DNA from: Fomes fomentarius
Taxonomy: Eukaryota > Basidiomycota > Agaricomycetes > Polyporales > Polyporaceae
Direction of reading: 5' to 3'
Length of the DNA: 64,000 bases
NCBI GenBank assembly: GCA_022606135.1
Contig: JABYQN010000002.1
Span: 434,001 to 498,000 of the forward strand
Below the pieces are notes generated by a model. That model was given only the letters and a program-made list of their open reading frames with translations. It was not told where the DNA came from and did no database searches. This document shows positions 11,011 through 23,922 of this stretch, one piece after another. A program made the translations under genes and the position numbers. Each line of letters opens with the position of its first letter. Within the stretch, counting starts at the first letter, position 1.

Positions 11011-12945
11011 ATGGCCGACATTCTCGTGTTGGGCGCGACAGGTCAGCGGCCTCTCAAGATCTCACGCGCACGACCGACCCTAGGACACTCATGATGTGTA
11101 TACTCTTCCTCTGCAGGCTTCACAGGCCGCTTAATTACGCGCTACCTCTACAACCACCCGCAACGCGCGTCGTTCACCTTTGCGCTCGGCGTCCGCAACA
11201 CGGCCAAGGGCAAGGAGCTCCTCAAGTCCCTCGATATTGACGACAGCATCAGGCTCGTGTCAATTGACCTCACGAGCTATGATGCTATCGAGAACGTGGT
11301 GAAGGAGACGAAGGTTGTCATCAATACGGTGGGCCCGTATTGGATCTGGGGTGCGGGCGTCGTGAGGTGAGTGTTCTAAATCACCGGGCATGGTGCCATA
11401 CAACACTACACTACATCCCGCCATGTTGCAATGACTGGTTTATATATGATTGCGATGCAACGAGGTGTCGCATGAAGACATATCCATCAATGCAGCGAGT
11501 GATGACCATCGCCTAGTGCCCCGGTACTGTGTACGGTGACTACGTCAGGGTGTTGACAAGAATTGGCGTATAGGGCATGCGCGGTGCACGGCAAGCGGTA
11601 CGTCGATCTCGCAGGAGCTGCACTTCATGAGAAACATCGTCAACAAGTGAGTCATTGTTGTATCGCCATTTCGGGAGGCCGTCATGCCAACGTATCCAAC
11701 TACTCCCTACCCCACCCCAGATACGACCAGCTCGCGACAAAGACTGGCGCGATCATCGTCAACACCTGTGGATTTGACTCCATTCCCGCTGACATCCTCG
11801 TCTACCTCTCCAACAAGACCCTCAAGGACGCCCTTGGGCCGGAGACACAAATTGGCCTCTCGCAGACCTTCTATCACGTCCGTGGCGGTATGTCCGGCGG
11901 CACGCTAAACACGATGATCTCCGACATCGAGAAAACTCCTCGCCAGGTTCTTCGTGAAGCGAACGAGGACTATGCCATCAGTCAGGGTGAGCACCCTCGT
12001 GACACTCTTACCTCTGACTTCACCAATCATAGCCCATACTCACCTCTCCTTCAGTTCCCGGCCATCCCAGCCCTCCGCGTCAACACGCGGCCCCGGTCCC
12101 ACTTTCGTCGCCGAGGGAGTACGGCACGTTCTGGCCTATGGGCTCCATCAACCGCGGCATCGTGCAGCGCACGTTCGGCTTGAACGAGCTCGTCTCCATG
12201 TATCCGCACGTATTCCTCGGCGCAGAGCACAGGGAGAGGGGCGCGCAGATCAAACAGCTCGCGTATGGCCCGCAGTTCCGGTATGCGGAGTACTTGCTCC
12301 TCGTCCACGGGCAGTCGCGCGTGTTCGCGACGCTGTTCGGCGCGATAGTGCAGTCGTTTCTTGCGCTCGTGTTCCTCGTTGCACCGGTGGGTGCTCTGTG
12401 ATATATAGGGCTCGGCTTGGGCATTCGTTGATGGGCTGTTTGTTGGTAGGTGCGGTGGATCTTCAAGTTGGTGGTTCCGAAGCCTGGCGAAGGTCCTTCA
12501 GAAGAGTAAGTTCTAGTTATACATCCCGGCTGCTGGATGCGCAATGCTCAAAATCATGACGTCTCAGGGAGATGGAGAAGGGCTTCATGGACGTCACGAA
12601 CTACACCGAGTCCGCGACGTCTCCAGGCGTCTACGCAAAGTCCACCATGAAGGGCAACGGCGACCCGGGGTACCTCCTCACGTCCAGTCAGTCGTCTCCC
12701 CGTGCTCACGCGAGAGAATCCGAGTGCTAACGCAGATGCAATACCTCACAGTGATGATGGTCGAATCCGCGCTCGCGCTCCTGTTGGACGATGCTTCTCT
12801 GCCGCCGCATGCTCGCATCGGTGGTGTCCTCACCCCCGCTACCGCGCTCGGGGACGTCCTCATCAAACGTCTTGAGGCGACCGGTCGTATGCAATTCTCT
12901 AGCGAGCTCGTGCGCAGCGACGAGGAGAGCAGAAAGGATCGGTGA
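11011..12945 (+). pseudogene. Saccharopine dehydrogenase-like oxidoreductase, copy 1, frameshifted
   Basis: Eight exons of the fungal saccharopine-dehydrogenase-like (SCCPDH-type) NAD(P)-binding family. The Rossmann start MADILVLGATGFTGRL spans the first intron; then KVVINTVGPYWIWG, VHGKRYVDLAG, the CGFDSIPADILVYL motif, GGMSGGTLNTM, INRGIVQRTFGLNE, a hydrophobic C-terminal helix (LFGAIVQSFLALVFLVAP) and GGVLTPATALGDVLI. In frame it would give 440 residues. Exon 3 reads GCA GGA G-CTG at 11611-11620, whereas copies 2 and 3 have a Gly-Glu (GGA/GGC GAG) there. Two bases are missing, so splicing into exon 4 (KTGAIIVNTCGF) is out of frame. All splice sites otherwise match the paralogs. Recent pseudogene or assembly error. 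The substrate of this family in fungi is unknown to me. Confidence 0.85.
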
Positions 12946-13518
12946 TGCAGGAGTTCAGTCTTCATCGTGGATTCTCATGAACTATGTACGCGGGTGAGTT
13001 GCACCTGCGTTGTGGACGCCGATAGAGAATTGCCTAAATTTCATCCCTTTCAATTTCATCCGTACCCTGTGGGCGTTTACCGTGACGCCCGCGCGGTAAT
13101 ATCTCGGACAAATATCGGAAGCTGGACTTGTCGTCTGCAAGTTCGACCATGGACTCACGCAGCATCTACTTATTTTCATATTGTGTGCGCAATCAGACTA
13201 CACGTTCTAGTACCACACTCTTACAGCAGGCATGCTGCGCGTGCGGTAAAAGGCGGCAAGCCGTGGTCTCGACCAATGGTGGAGGTGGCAAGCCGACCGC
13301 TCTACCACAGCTGCCCACAGCATGAACGGTCAGCTGGTGATCAGTGTGCCGAAACCACGGAATGACGCGATGACGGATGGCTCTCTGGGCAGAGAGCCAC
13401 TCCGTCGTGAGTATAAGATGGAACTCTGATATAGGGGATCTGAGCACGCTCTCACTTATTCGCTCCTCCCCTGATTGCAGCTACGGAGTATACGAAGGGT
13501 ACCCTGTCCCATATTGCT
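12946..13518. other. Intergenic region
   Basis: The end of the oxidoreductase gene and the promoter of the DUF1479 gene. No RNA gene, repeat or open frame with motifs was seen. The only notable feature is a short inverted segment of GAGAGCCACTC type around 13380-13405. Confidence 0.4.
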
Positions 13519-15560
13519 ATGATGCTTCGGGTTTCTAGGCTGAGGCTATCGGGCCACCTTGGCGACATGAGGCATCTTCTTCTGCCTACTAATAATACTA
13601 CCGTGCGGTCGTATGCGCAAGCACAAGTATCGGCGCACGCACGGCGGCCGGCGAAGAAGGAAGGGACCATTGAGGAGGTATTCACTAACCTCACCACCGA
13701 GGGCCCCCCGCTCCCGCCGCGCTTTGCGGACATCAAGAAGGACATCGTGCGTGAGAACGCGAAGAATAACAAGGAGGCGATCGTGCAGAGCTGGCGCGCG
13801 GTGCTGAAGGAGTTGGAGGGCGCGACGGAGGAGATTGCGAGGCGCGGGAACGAGGTGCGTATCGTCGAACCAGTGGCTGTGATGTGTGGATAGCTGATCG
13901 TGGATTTGCTAGATGATTTTGCAAGTACCATATCGAGATATTGAAGGTGGGCTGTCAGAGGAGCAGCTAAAGGCGTTGAAGAAGACTGGTGTTCTCATCG
14001 TGAAGGGGGGAGTGCCGAAGGAGGTGAGATCCATCCATACCGTGCCTTTGTTCAGGTTGAGAGCTGGATGCATGCACAGGAAGCATTGGGCTGGTTGCAG
14101 TCACTCAAGGACTATGTCTCTGCCAACGCTGATAAAGTGAAAGGCAAGCCTCTGCATAACATGTTACATATACCATGTTATCATACGAAACCTCCCGCTA
14201 ACGCCTGACGTGACACTCATAAAGGAGCTCCTGCGGACAAGATCGTGTTCTACGAGATTTACAACTCAAAGCCGCAGCTCCGCGCCCGGACGCACCCTGC
14301 CCTCATCGGCACCCAGAAGTACCTCCTCTCGCTCTGGCACACCTCCGTGTCCGACACGCCCGTCAGCGTGCGTGCGCCCATCTCATACTTCGACCGCTTC
14401 CGCATCCGCGAACCAGGCCCCAGTATGTTTACGCTCGGCCCACACATCGACGGCGGCGGCGTCGAGCGGTGGGAGGACCCTGCGTTCCGCAGCGTGTGGC
14501 GCCGTATCCTCGAAGGCGGGGAGTCGTGGCGGGAGTATGATCCTTTCGACATCTCTCCGAGGCTGGAGGCGGTACAGGACTTGTACAATGCAGCGTATGT
14601 TTCAGCCTCTTCATCTCCACCCAGGACCATCTCTCTCAGCTGCAATGGCGTGGATGTACTCATATATTGTTGTACCCGCTATACAGGAACCAATGCTCGA
14701 TCTTCCGCCCCTGGCAGGGTTGGACTGCACTCTCGCGCACTGGCCCGGGTGAGGGCACGTTGCGCGTCCTTCCGTCCCTCCCGCTTGCCACGGCGTACAT
14801 CATCCTTCGACCGTTCTTCCGCCTTGCCACCCCCGTCAACAGTTCCAATCCGAGAGACATCCCCCTTGATGCTGACGCATGGGTCCTGGATCTGGACGAC
14901 ACTGCCTTCCCGGGCAGTACGCCAGGGAAGACGCAAGCGATCAAGGCGCTGACTCACCCTCATCTGAGAATCGAGGAGACAATAGTTTCCATTCCTCCGG
15001 TTGAGCCGGGAGACCAGGTCTACTGTGAGCACGGCCGAGTATTCTACGCTCTGCGGTGATTGAAGACGTTCGGAACCGTTGATAGGGCATACGGATCTGG
15101 TTCATGCGGTTGAGGCGGAGCACAATGGGAAGGGGGACTCTTCTGTGTTGTACATTCCTGCCGTCCCCCTGACCGAGCGAAAGTGCGTGGATTATTCTGA
15201 CTTCTGATTTGCATGGGCTTCGATATTTACCGGGCCCATCTTCCAGTGCAGCATATCTATGCGATCAGCGGGAGACCTTCTTGCAGGGACGGCCCTCTCC
15301 GTATGTGTTCATCGATTCATCTATTCTTCCGTCGCCCATTGCTCACAATGCGGGTGTCACCGCTTCCATGACATGCCAGTGACTTTCCTGGAGGTGAAGG
15401 AGAGTCGCGGATGATTGGCCGTGCAACACTGGACGATATCACATCCTCGGATAGTCGCCGGTTCCTCGGGTTCGAACCTTACAAACTAGACACGTTCGTG
15501 AACGAGGGAGAGAGACGGGTTTTCGCCACCGCGAACGAGGTTCTCGGCTTCGCCGCTTGA
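13519..15560 (+). CDS. DUF1479 family protein (putative Fe(II)/2-oxoglutarate-type oxygenase)
   Basis: Multi-exon gene. The N-terminus has a basic, Ser/Leu-rich presequence-like stretch (MMLRVSRLRLSGHLGDMRHL... VRSYAQAQVSAHARRP), suggesting mitochondrial import. The body carries the DUF1479 landmarks: PPLPPRFADIKKDIV, VPYRDIEGGLSEEQL, GVLIVKGGVPKE, FTLGPHIDGGGVERWEDP, IFRPWQGWTALSRTGPGEGTL, VEPGDQVYWHTDLVHAVE and VLYIPAVPLTE. HxD (HIDGG) and the distal DLVHAVE His fit the double-stranded beta-helix iron site known from this superfamily. The final exon ends TANEVLGFAA with the stop at 15558-15560. Two adjacent in-frame ATGs (13519, 13522) are possible starts. All introns I checked splice in frame. 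The reaction is not established for fungal members. Confidence 0.85.
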
Positions 15561-15706
15561 TGCAAGATGTAAGGGTACTATGTATGTCTACGTGTACAAT
15601 GATATGCCACGCTTTGCATTCCATCTTCCATCATGCGCGCTTCTGCTTCAAATCCGTGCGCCTCGACATCCAAGCGTGAATGCCCGCAGTGCGTCCATAT
15701 TCTTGC

Positions 15707-18700
15707 TCACTGCGTATCGATCCCAGGCAACTTCAGCTTCCATTCGTGCTTCGCGAGCTCCGGTTTGGCGATGTTGTCCACAGGGTTGAGGTTCCTGCGC
15801 TTCTCATATGCTTCCATTCGCGTGGCCCAGCCATCTGCAGAGGGGGCACCTTCCCCTACGCCCCCATCTTCTCCCTGAAGTGTCTTCTTCCAGATCTCTT
15901 CGACGGCCTCCGCAAGTTCCGTGACAAATTCCTGGTTGTCGGCCCGCAGAGAAGCCGCCTCAGCGCGGTGCTCGTCCGTGAACTGAAGGAGATGCGGGAG
16001 GAGAGTGGTGATATCGGCTGCAGACCAGATAGGCACGGGGCGTGATATAGGTCAAGCACCAGGAACCAGTGCATATTCCAGAATTTTGCTAGTGAGTGCC
16101 ACCAAACTCTATGATTATGGGCGGTTGAGACTGACCTTGCGTGGCGTTGAACCGTGCGACAAGCTTCGAGACAGACTTAAGGAGATATTCTTCCTCGTCG
16201 ACGGTGCCTTTCCTGCCGGAGCCTACTTTCCGCTCTAGCTTCCTCTTAGAGCGGGAGCTTCGCCTGGAATGAATTGGGTCAGGGTTAAGTCAGGGTTTAC
16301 TCAGGGTTCCCTCAGGGTTCGAGATTTTCAAGCGGTTGACATATCCAATGGAGACGCACTTGGACGATGTCTTCGAAAACGCTGAAGGCGCCACGGTGTA
16401 CCGGGTGAACATCGTTGGCGCCATCGAGATATCCGTCATGACGTCCACATTGTGTAGGTCGGTGTCTTCGACACCATAGAATGCATCTATGGGAGTGGCG
16501 AAGGGAAGAGGTTAATTCATAGATCTCCTTGAGGATCAAACGAATGCTCACCAGGTTCCTCGACTTTGCGGACACGGAGCTCCCTGACCCGGTTCAGCTG
16601 CTTACGGAGTTGCTCTCTCATTTCAGTGACCTCTTCCCCGATACGTGCTCGGCATTCCAGCGCTCCGGGGTGCACAATCTCCTCCAGGAGCTCCGGTCGG
16701 CGGTGAAGGACCAACTAGACCAAAACGATGCGGTAAGCACTGATCCACTAATACACATACACACTAGCGCAAACTCAGCACTTACGACGCGCCGCGCTTC
16801 CGAAAAATGACTGCCTTCGACTAGTGCTATCACGGCCTCGCGCACGTCTTTGGCGTAGTCGAGGAGCACGAGTGCCGCTTCTGATGCCCGTTTCTTTGAC
16901 GTCAGATCCTCTGAAGGGCCATGAGGACTTCAGCGGTCGACATGAGAAAACATAGGAGATTTCTTGTCTACGCACCGGCCATCCGATACGCCGTGTCTTT
17001 CAGCTCCTCCGCAGACGACCCTTGTTGGACAGCAAGCTCGAACAGCTCCTGCCAGTCTGATGCCTTCTCGTGAGAGAGCATGGCCTTCTGCGGTTTATTC
17101 GCCTGGCGGAACACTGGCTCATGTGTCAGACGAATTGCGAATCTGAATGTGTTGTGGTAATTGATAGACGCACCGAAGGCAGCCTCCTTAAACTCGCGGC
17201 GCTCATACAGCCAATCGCCGTAAATATCGAGAACAGACTAGTGAACCATTTCAGAACGATATCACCGGCAGACTACAGCTAGAGTCACGTACCTCGTACT
17301 TGTTCGTCCCGCGCCACAGCACAAGCGCATGATCGTATAAGCGGTGTTTTTCGACATAGCTCATAGCCTCTTCGAACCGTTCAGGACCTCGAATAGCTCC
17401 GTTAGGTTTGTATGATCAGCATCAGAACACGGATGACATGCCAGCTAGACTGAGATTGGTTAAGGCCTTTTCGTGGCGCTTCAAGTGATCGTCTATCCTG
17501 AATCGTTGATAGTATTGATCTAATGCCCGTAGCTCCCGTAGGAATGGGAGGTATTCCCTCGGATCCTGTCAAAAGGTCAGGCCGTCGCCTCACAATCTCC
17601 ATCGACACACTTTACCTTCTGCGCATGTTGCGCGACCATCAGGACTAGGGAGAAGTCGTACATGCCCAATGCGGTATCAAAGAGCTTCTCCGCGTCGACA
17701 AGGAAGATAATATACTTGACCGCATCTTCCACAAGGTCAGGCTCGGACTCTGAAGGATTGCGTACGGTCAATTCCCCATCAATACGGCAAGGAAAATAGA
17801 TGAGTACCTTTCAGACGCAGCAGCACAGCGAGTCCAGCCTCGTGATCCGGGGGCCGCTTGACAACGTGTGCAGTCAGTATCGAGTTGACATACTTCTTCA
17901 GGTCTCTTCGCTCGAGCTCAACTCGGATCTCGTCGCATATACGCGCAACTAGATCAGAGGGAAGTGGACCTTGGCTATACAATATTGGTCAACCACCGAC
18001 ATCCTTGCATGAGCGAACAGGAACGCACCCAAGGCTAGTCAAGAACAAGTTGATATAGTCAACATCTTCGACCTGCTCAACGAATGCCGGAATGCCTTTG
18101 ATGAATGCCTCTGCATAGTGCTCGACGAAGACGTTCAGATCGATACGGTGCTTCCTGCACGCTGTGAAAGCCTTGCCGTAATTGCCACTGCAGAGTGTCT
18201 CAAATGAAGGACAGACGACTTGAGCCTCTTCGGAACTACTGACCTGTCAATATCCTGCTGGACGATCTCCATCACGAGTGGTCGTGGGTTGATCGTCTCC
18301 AGGTTGCCTCTAGGCATCTGCAAGACGAGGCTCATTGTGCTCGGAACCGCGGTCACGATCCTCGATCCCCGCTCGACTCGCCTTGTCTCGCACACGGGTA
18401 TGGCTGTGGTCTCTGGCGACTTTAGAACGTCCGCAAGCGTCTTGAGGCTTGTGAAGTGTGCGACGTGTGCGGTAGTGGTGTATATGAGGAACCCAGGTGT
18501 GACTGTGAAGGTGTTTACGTTGGTCGCGAGAGTGCGCGATGTCCGGCCATTCGTGGCATACAACTTGCTGTGGTGAGATTGACCGATGAACAACGATGAT
18601 GTACCATCTGGTTCGCTGGAGTCGTTGACGACCGAGTGCGCCGTCCAGAAACAGAACTCCGGATAGCTGGCCACTTCAGCAAGATCTTTTGACTCAATAT

Positions 18701-21121
18701 CAACTACGCGATCGTCAGTGATTAGAACGCAAAGCGAGGGCTACGGGTGTGAATGACCTTTGCAGACCTTCCCATCCGGTCCCTCCCAGAAAGTACCCTT
18801 TGCTGGGACTAGCCTGCCATTCCGAGCAGGGAGCGGAACCTCCGTAGTCTTCCTCTCTGGGCCATCTACTTCGACCACGAATACGACATCGCTAGCATCC
18901 GCGCTTGATTCTGCTCCTAGTACGGTCAGGCGCAGCTTGTCTCCGCCGGCGCCCTGGTCGAAGACGACTTGTCGATAGCTCCTTGACACAGTGTCAATTG
19001 TTCCCGACCACACCTGGACTGGGTCAACGACTTTGCTGCGCCCGGGACCCAAACGGGTCTTGAGGTCGAAGATCTCGAGGATACCTGGTTCCCAGAGTAT
19101 GGCGAACAGGTCAGTGTGGGATGCGAAGGAAGCGTGGATCGGGACCGGAGATCTTCTCAGCAGCGAATGTGGGTGGGGCAGGACAGGAAGCTTGAGAGAA
19201 AGCGTGTGCGAGGACATGGGCGGTGGAACGTTTTGAGTGCGGAACGGGGTGAGTAAGATGTTGGCTAATTGCCTGTTTCAACACGGGAATATCAGGATCT
19301 ATCAGAGCGGACGTACTGCCGTCTACCACGGCCACCGAGCCGGAGTCCGTTGGGGGTGCGCTGGGAGAAACGAATGTGTCCCATGCGTAAGTGCGTTGTA
19401 TGACCTCCGCTATATGCGCGGATCAGCACCTGATACCGTCTTTAATATGATTGAAACCTACATGAGGTCGTAAGAGTGATCCGGAGTGGATCCTCAGGAT
19501 GCCACTTTACAACGGTGAAACGACCGGGAGCGTTGTCTCTTTCCGGAGGAGGGGTTATCTCTTGTTTGAGGTACCAATGGTAGTTACTGGTAGTCCACAG
19601 TTGTACTTCCAAGACGGTCAGCTTTCGACATAGCATAAATTTCGCTCGCAGGAGGACGCACCGACGTCGCCATCCTCTCTCTCGACCCATACACTCAGAA
19701 TATTCGAGTCCGAGCTCCAGTCCACCTCGCGCACGCGATAACCCCACTTACGCTGCTCGCTCGCAGACATGGTAGCTTGGTCTGGGTTCCATTCGCGCAA
19801 CGCGAACTCCCCATGTCGCAGACCGTTTCGCTCGAAGAAGACGATGTCGTGCCGACCATCCCGTCCTGGCCCCAATCCGGACCCACCGTCCACCTTTTGA
19901 CTTGATTCGCCTGGCAAGTTGCCAAATCGTTGCGCTCCAACTATGAGGTTCCCAGAAGGCCGCCAGGAGAGAACGTGTTCAAGACCTGGGACGGGCTCTG
20001 CTGTGCTTTGGAGAGCGGCTTCGCGCGAATAGACGCGGACCTTCCGGTGCGGACGCGTCTCTGTCTACCAATGCAAAAAAAAAGAGTCATGAAACGTATC
20101 CGATCGGCATGATCAAATCGGCTGTACCTCGTTCGCGCCTTCTAGAACGCTGACAGTAAAATATGCACCATCGCCGCGCCAGCTGATGCGTGCATGACCG
20201 TCATCGTCAGGACTTGCACCGACTGCTGCTGCAGGGATGGTGGATGTCGCAGCGGCTTTCCCCAGAGACCCATGGAATTGTGTACGTTTATCCCCCCAAC
20301 CTACGTTGATTGGAGCATCTGTCCCATGTGTATCTCATATCAGCGGTAGATCGATTGAGTCAGGAAATGATTCATGTACGAGCCTTCACCAAAGTCGATA
20401 GGATGGAGCGGGCCTTCTGATAAGACATCGAAGTCCGAGGTCATGACGAGCAGTTTGTCTTCGCCTATTGCACTTACTCAGAGCTTACAGACATGCATAC
20501 AGTCGATTCAAATACCAGTGACGAGGACGAGAAGCGTGTCATCTGGGCTCCAAGCGGCGCCCATCACACCGCCGTCCACTGAACCAACAACTTCGGCCTG
20601 AGAACGAGAGTTAGAGAGTTTTTGAGAGGTAGTCATGCTCGCTAGCTTACAGTTGGTTTATTATCATCAAGAGATATCGTTACGATATCTCCCGCTCGAG
20701 TGATGACCACTAGGTTGTGCGAGTCGGACTGAACATGAAGCGAGAGCACCTCATGAGTACCCTTTCGCAGCTGGTGTGCAGTGCTTGAAGACCATGGATT
20801 AGTCGCCAGAGTAGTCGGGGTCGAGAAGCTTGTGAGGAGCGATGGTGTTCCCTAACATACAAGGGCGATGTCAGTTCATACCTTCCAGGCAAACAACAAG
20901 AGCGAACGACTCACCAGGGCATCTTCATTCGGCAATTTCCACAGTTCAAGCCTCACTTCTCGGTCACTACTGCCGTTACTGCTCTCCGTTGCCAGGATAA
21001 GGCCATGTTGGTCGAGGTCCTCTGCGACAGCTGTGATATGCGACTCTGGCTCCGTCGAAGATGAAAATTCAGCTTCAGTCAGGGACGCATGAAACACTTT
21101 CCACAAGACCAAACTGCGCAT
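15707..21121 (-). CDS. ELP1: Elongator complex subunit 1 (IKI3/ELP1)
   Basis: Large scaffold subunit of the Elongator complex, which makes 5-carbonylmethyl-type modifications on wobble uridines of tRNA in the cytoplasm. The start MRSLVLWKVFHASLTEAEF (ATG at 21121) is typical of ELP1 and is followed by WD40-like beta-propeller blades across many exons (for example AWSPDDTLLVLVTG, LELWKLPNED). The central and C-terminal parts are alpha-solenoid: VNSILTAHVVKRPPDHEAGLAVLL, ALGMYDFSLVLMVAQHAQKDP, FLRELRALDQYYQRFRI. Near 16190-16260 is the conserved basic tRNA-contact segment (RSKRKLERKVGSGRKGTVDE). The C-terminus ends at 15707. Over a dozen short introns, roughly 1,300 residues. I saw no break, though not every junction was checked. 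It lies tail-to-tail with the DUF1479 gene, with about 150 bp between them. Confidence 0.93.
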
Positions 21122-21522
21122 AATCAGACAGAAGAATGATTATCTACCCTGAGTGTATGCGGCAAGTCTGATGTGGTTTGTACTACGAAAGAGCCTGAGC
21201 AAACAATTTCACTGTTCCAAGAGCAGACTCAACCAGCGTCTATCTGGATCATCGAATCACGTGCACTCCAGTCATGCTGCAAGCTTTCATTGGAGCCTTT
21301 CACTGCCGATGGGTTAGTAACTTCAACCTTCAACTTCAATACGACACAAACCCCTCCCAGGCTGAGCAGGGAGGAAGCTTTTGACTCGCACGGGCCACGG
21401 AGAGCAGTCCAGTGGATATGGCATTGACGCTCGGTTAAAGTCACGATTGAAGAAAGTGTTGGCACAAGTTAAGTACTACAACCGTGAATTATTCTACATC
21501 ACCACTTGAAGCCAATCATCAA

Positions 21523-23272
21523 TCATTGTTCCTTCCTACGCTCGACACCCTCACTATGTACGACCTCGCTCTCAAACCTTATCCGACCAGTGTTTTCGAG
21601 GCGTTTCACCAGCACCTCTCCCAATGCCGTAGCAGGGGTGAGTATGCCGCCCAAGTGCGCCAAGGGAGGGAGAGCGGCGTCGTCGAGCACAAGTGCAAGT
21701 GCACACTCAACGACTATGTCTACCGACCATCTAGCATGTCAGCGGCGGCCTGGCACTATGACAGCATAATAGGACACTTGCATGATGTGAGCAGATATCC
21801 AGGGTCAGCATCTCCACGCATGACAGACTTGACAACAATGTCCGGCGACGTCGCAGACTGGGTGTAGTTCGTGACTAGCATCCTCCCTCCCTCCATTTCC
21901 CTGAGTTCTGCGTTAGTCTTATAAGCTGGGGTATGTTGAACAGGGAATATACTCTTCTGACGGTCCTGCCCCTGGCTTAGTCCCAAACGTCTTGACAAAC
22001 CAGCGAATCTGCGAAGTCCACCGTAGTTAGTCCTGCGCCTTTGTCAATGGGCATACAGTAGTACTCACAGGAGGAAAGGTTGACAGAAGCGCAATCGACC
22101 ACTGGGTGATCAAGCTGAACCATACTGTCTGGAACCACGAGCCGACTACGCTATACTCAGCATAACGAAACTGCGGTCCATACGTTGCTTGGCGAGCAGC
22201 CACTGCTTCTATGGCGCCCGCGGGTTCAGCGCCATATAAAGCGCGAGCGAAGGCAGAAGCGAACTCGTTGAGCCCGAACGAGCGCTGCACGATCGACCGG
22301 TTCATCGACGCCATCATCCAGAATCCGCCGTATCTGGCACGCTTGTCGAACGGCACGCGTTCTGCAAGAGCAGGCGGCGGGCTGGGATATCCTTGAACTG
22401 GGAGACGTGAGGGTCAGTTTTGTTACACTGTCCTCATCAGGTAGAAGTCGTACCCCTGCTGAGAGCGTAATCACTAACAGCTTCGGAGTGCACGGCCGGT
22501 GGTACTTGCTCAATACCCGTTAGGAGGGTAGCGAGGGAGCCACCGGATACGCCCCCCACTAAATCGTAGAACGTCTGTGAAAGACCAAGCTGTGCCTGCG
22601 GGCCAAGAGCGTTCTTCAGCGTTCGATTGGACAAGTGGACGAGCAGATCCGCTGGGATGGAATCGAAGCCGCATGCAGGCACGATAATGGCACCAGTCTT
22701 AGTCGCGAGGGCGTCGTAGCTATGAACACGATCAGTGCCCCGTGCGAGAAGTTGAGGTCTAGATACTCAAAAACTCACTGGTCGATGATTCGGCGCACGA
22801 AATACGGCTCTCCTGTGAGGTCAACATACCGCTTCCCGTTTGCGGCACACGCCCTGGGCGAAGCTATCAGCATACCGCTTGAAACATCAGAGCAGGTCAG
22901 CGGTTCAAAGTACTGCACCTTACGACATTCTGTCCCCATAACCAAAATGGCCCAGCCACGTTGAGGATGACCTTCGCGTCCTTCACCACCTTCTCGACCT
23001 CGTCATATCGAGACAAATTGATCTCTACTACCGGCACGGTGCTGTCAACTCCCAAGGAATTGATCAGAGCCTCTCCTTTGGCTTTCGAGCGCGCCCCGAT
23101 AGCGAACGTAAATGATGAATGTTCGGGATGATTATGCAGCCTGCGGACTATCAAACGCCCGGTAAAGCCTGCCAAGCACGACAGCACGAGAGTTGAAAGC
23201 GTCGAGTATCCAATGATGGCGATTCCAAGCGGACGTACCTGTCGCCCCGAGTACCAAGATATCGACTGGCAT
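21523..23272 (-). CDS. Saccharopine dehydrogenase-like oxidoreductase, copy 2
   Basis: Paralog of the gene at 11011, on the opposite strand. Start MPVDILVLGATG (23272) is interrupted by intron 1 exactly as in the other copies; then FTGRLIVRRLHNHPEH, VILNVAGPFWLWGQNV, GKRYVDLTGEPYFVRR, CGFDSIPADLLVHL, GGVSGGSLATL, NRSIVQRSFGLNEFA, TQSATSPDIVVKSVMRG and GGILTPATALGEVLVKRL; stop at 21523-21525. The Gly-Glu lost in copy 1 is present. Intron positions agree with the other two copies. Apparently intact. The NAD(P)-binding Rossmann motif GATGxTG is clear; the physiological substrate is unknown. The membrane-associated C-terminal helix typical of this family is present (WSIALLSTFPP). Confidence 0.88.
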
Positions 23273-23922
23273 TGTACTGGTGTTTGTTCAAGAAGAGATG
23301 TGCAGAAACTGATTATATACAGTATGACCGGCTACGAAGACTACCCGGTCCCGTCGCAGAGATTGAAAAGATGCTCAGGTCACTCACCCGTCGCGCAGAT
23401 CGTCATATACTATCCCCGATTGTTCGGAGTGTCTTGCGAGAGGAAAACAAAAACAAGTGCATACTTGGTTTGTGGGACCCTACGCGGTGCCAGCAGTACT
23501 TACTACTTTACTAAGCCACGATCGAGCTGATCCCATCTTGAACGAGGCTCGGGAACACTCTGGACATTCAACTACAGGTCATTACTAATTACTTATACCT
23601 GGACATCGCCTCAATGATATGATACCTTCCGAATGCCGGTGACACCGGTATTCAGTGGATGGATAAGCAGAGCACTGCCTCTATCAATGGATGCAGTGCG
23701 CTTCGTACGTCAACACCTACCTTGTGCCACGTAGCGAGAGACGGTGAGATACAACTTCGAGAATCGAGAGAGAAATGAGCTGCGAGTCGGAGCGCAAACA
23801 AGGGGTGCCCGACGTGATAATTGATACAATGAAGCGATGATATGTCTGAAACAATCCGCAGCACGAACGGCATACAGAAACGTGGCTCTCTGAGACACTG
23901 ATATAAGCCGGCAAAGATGATC

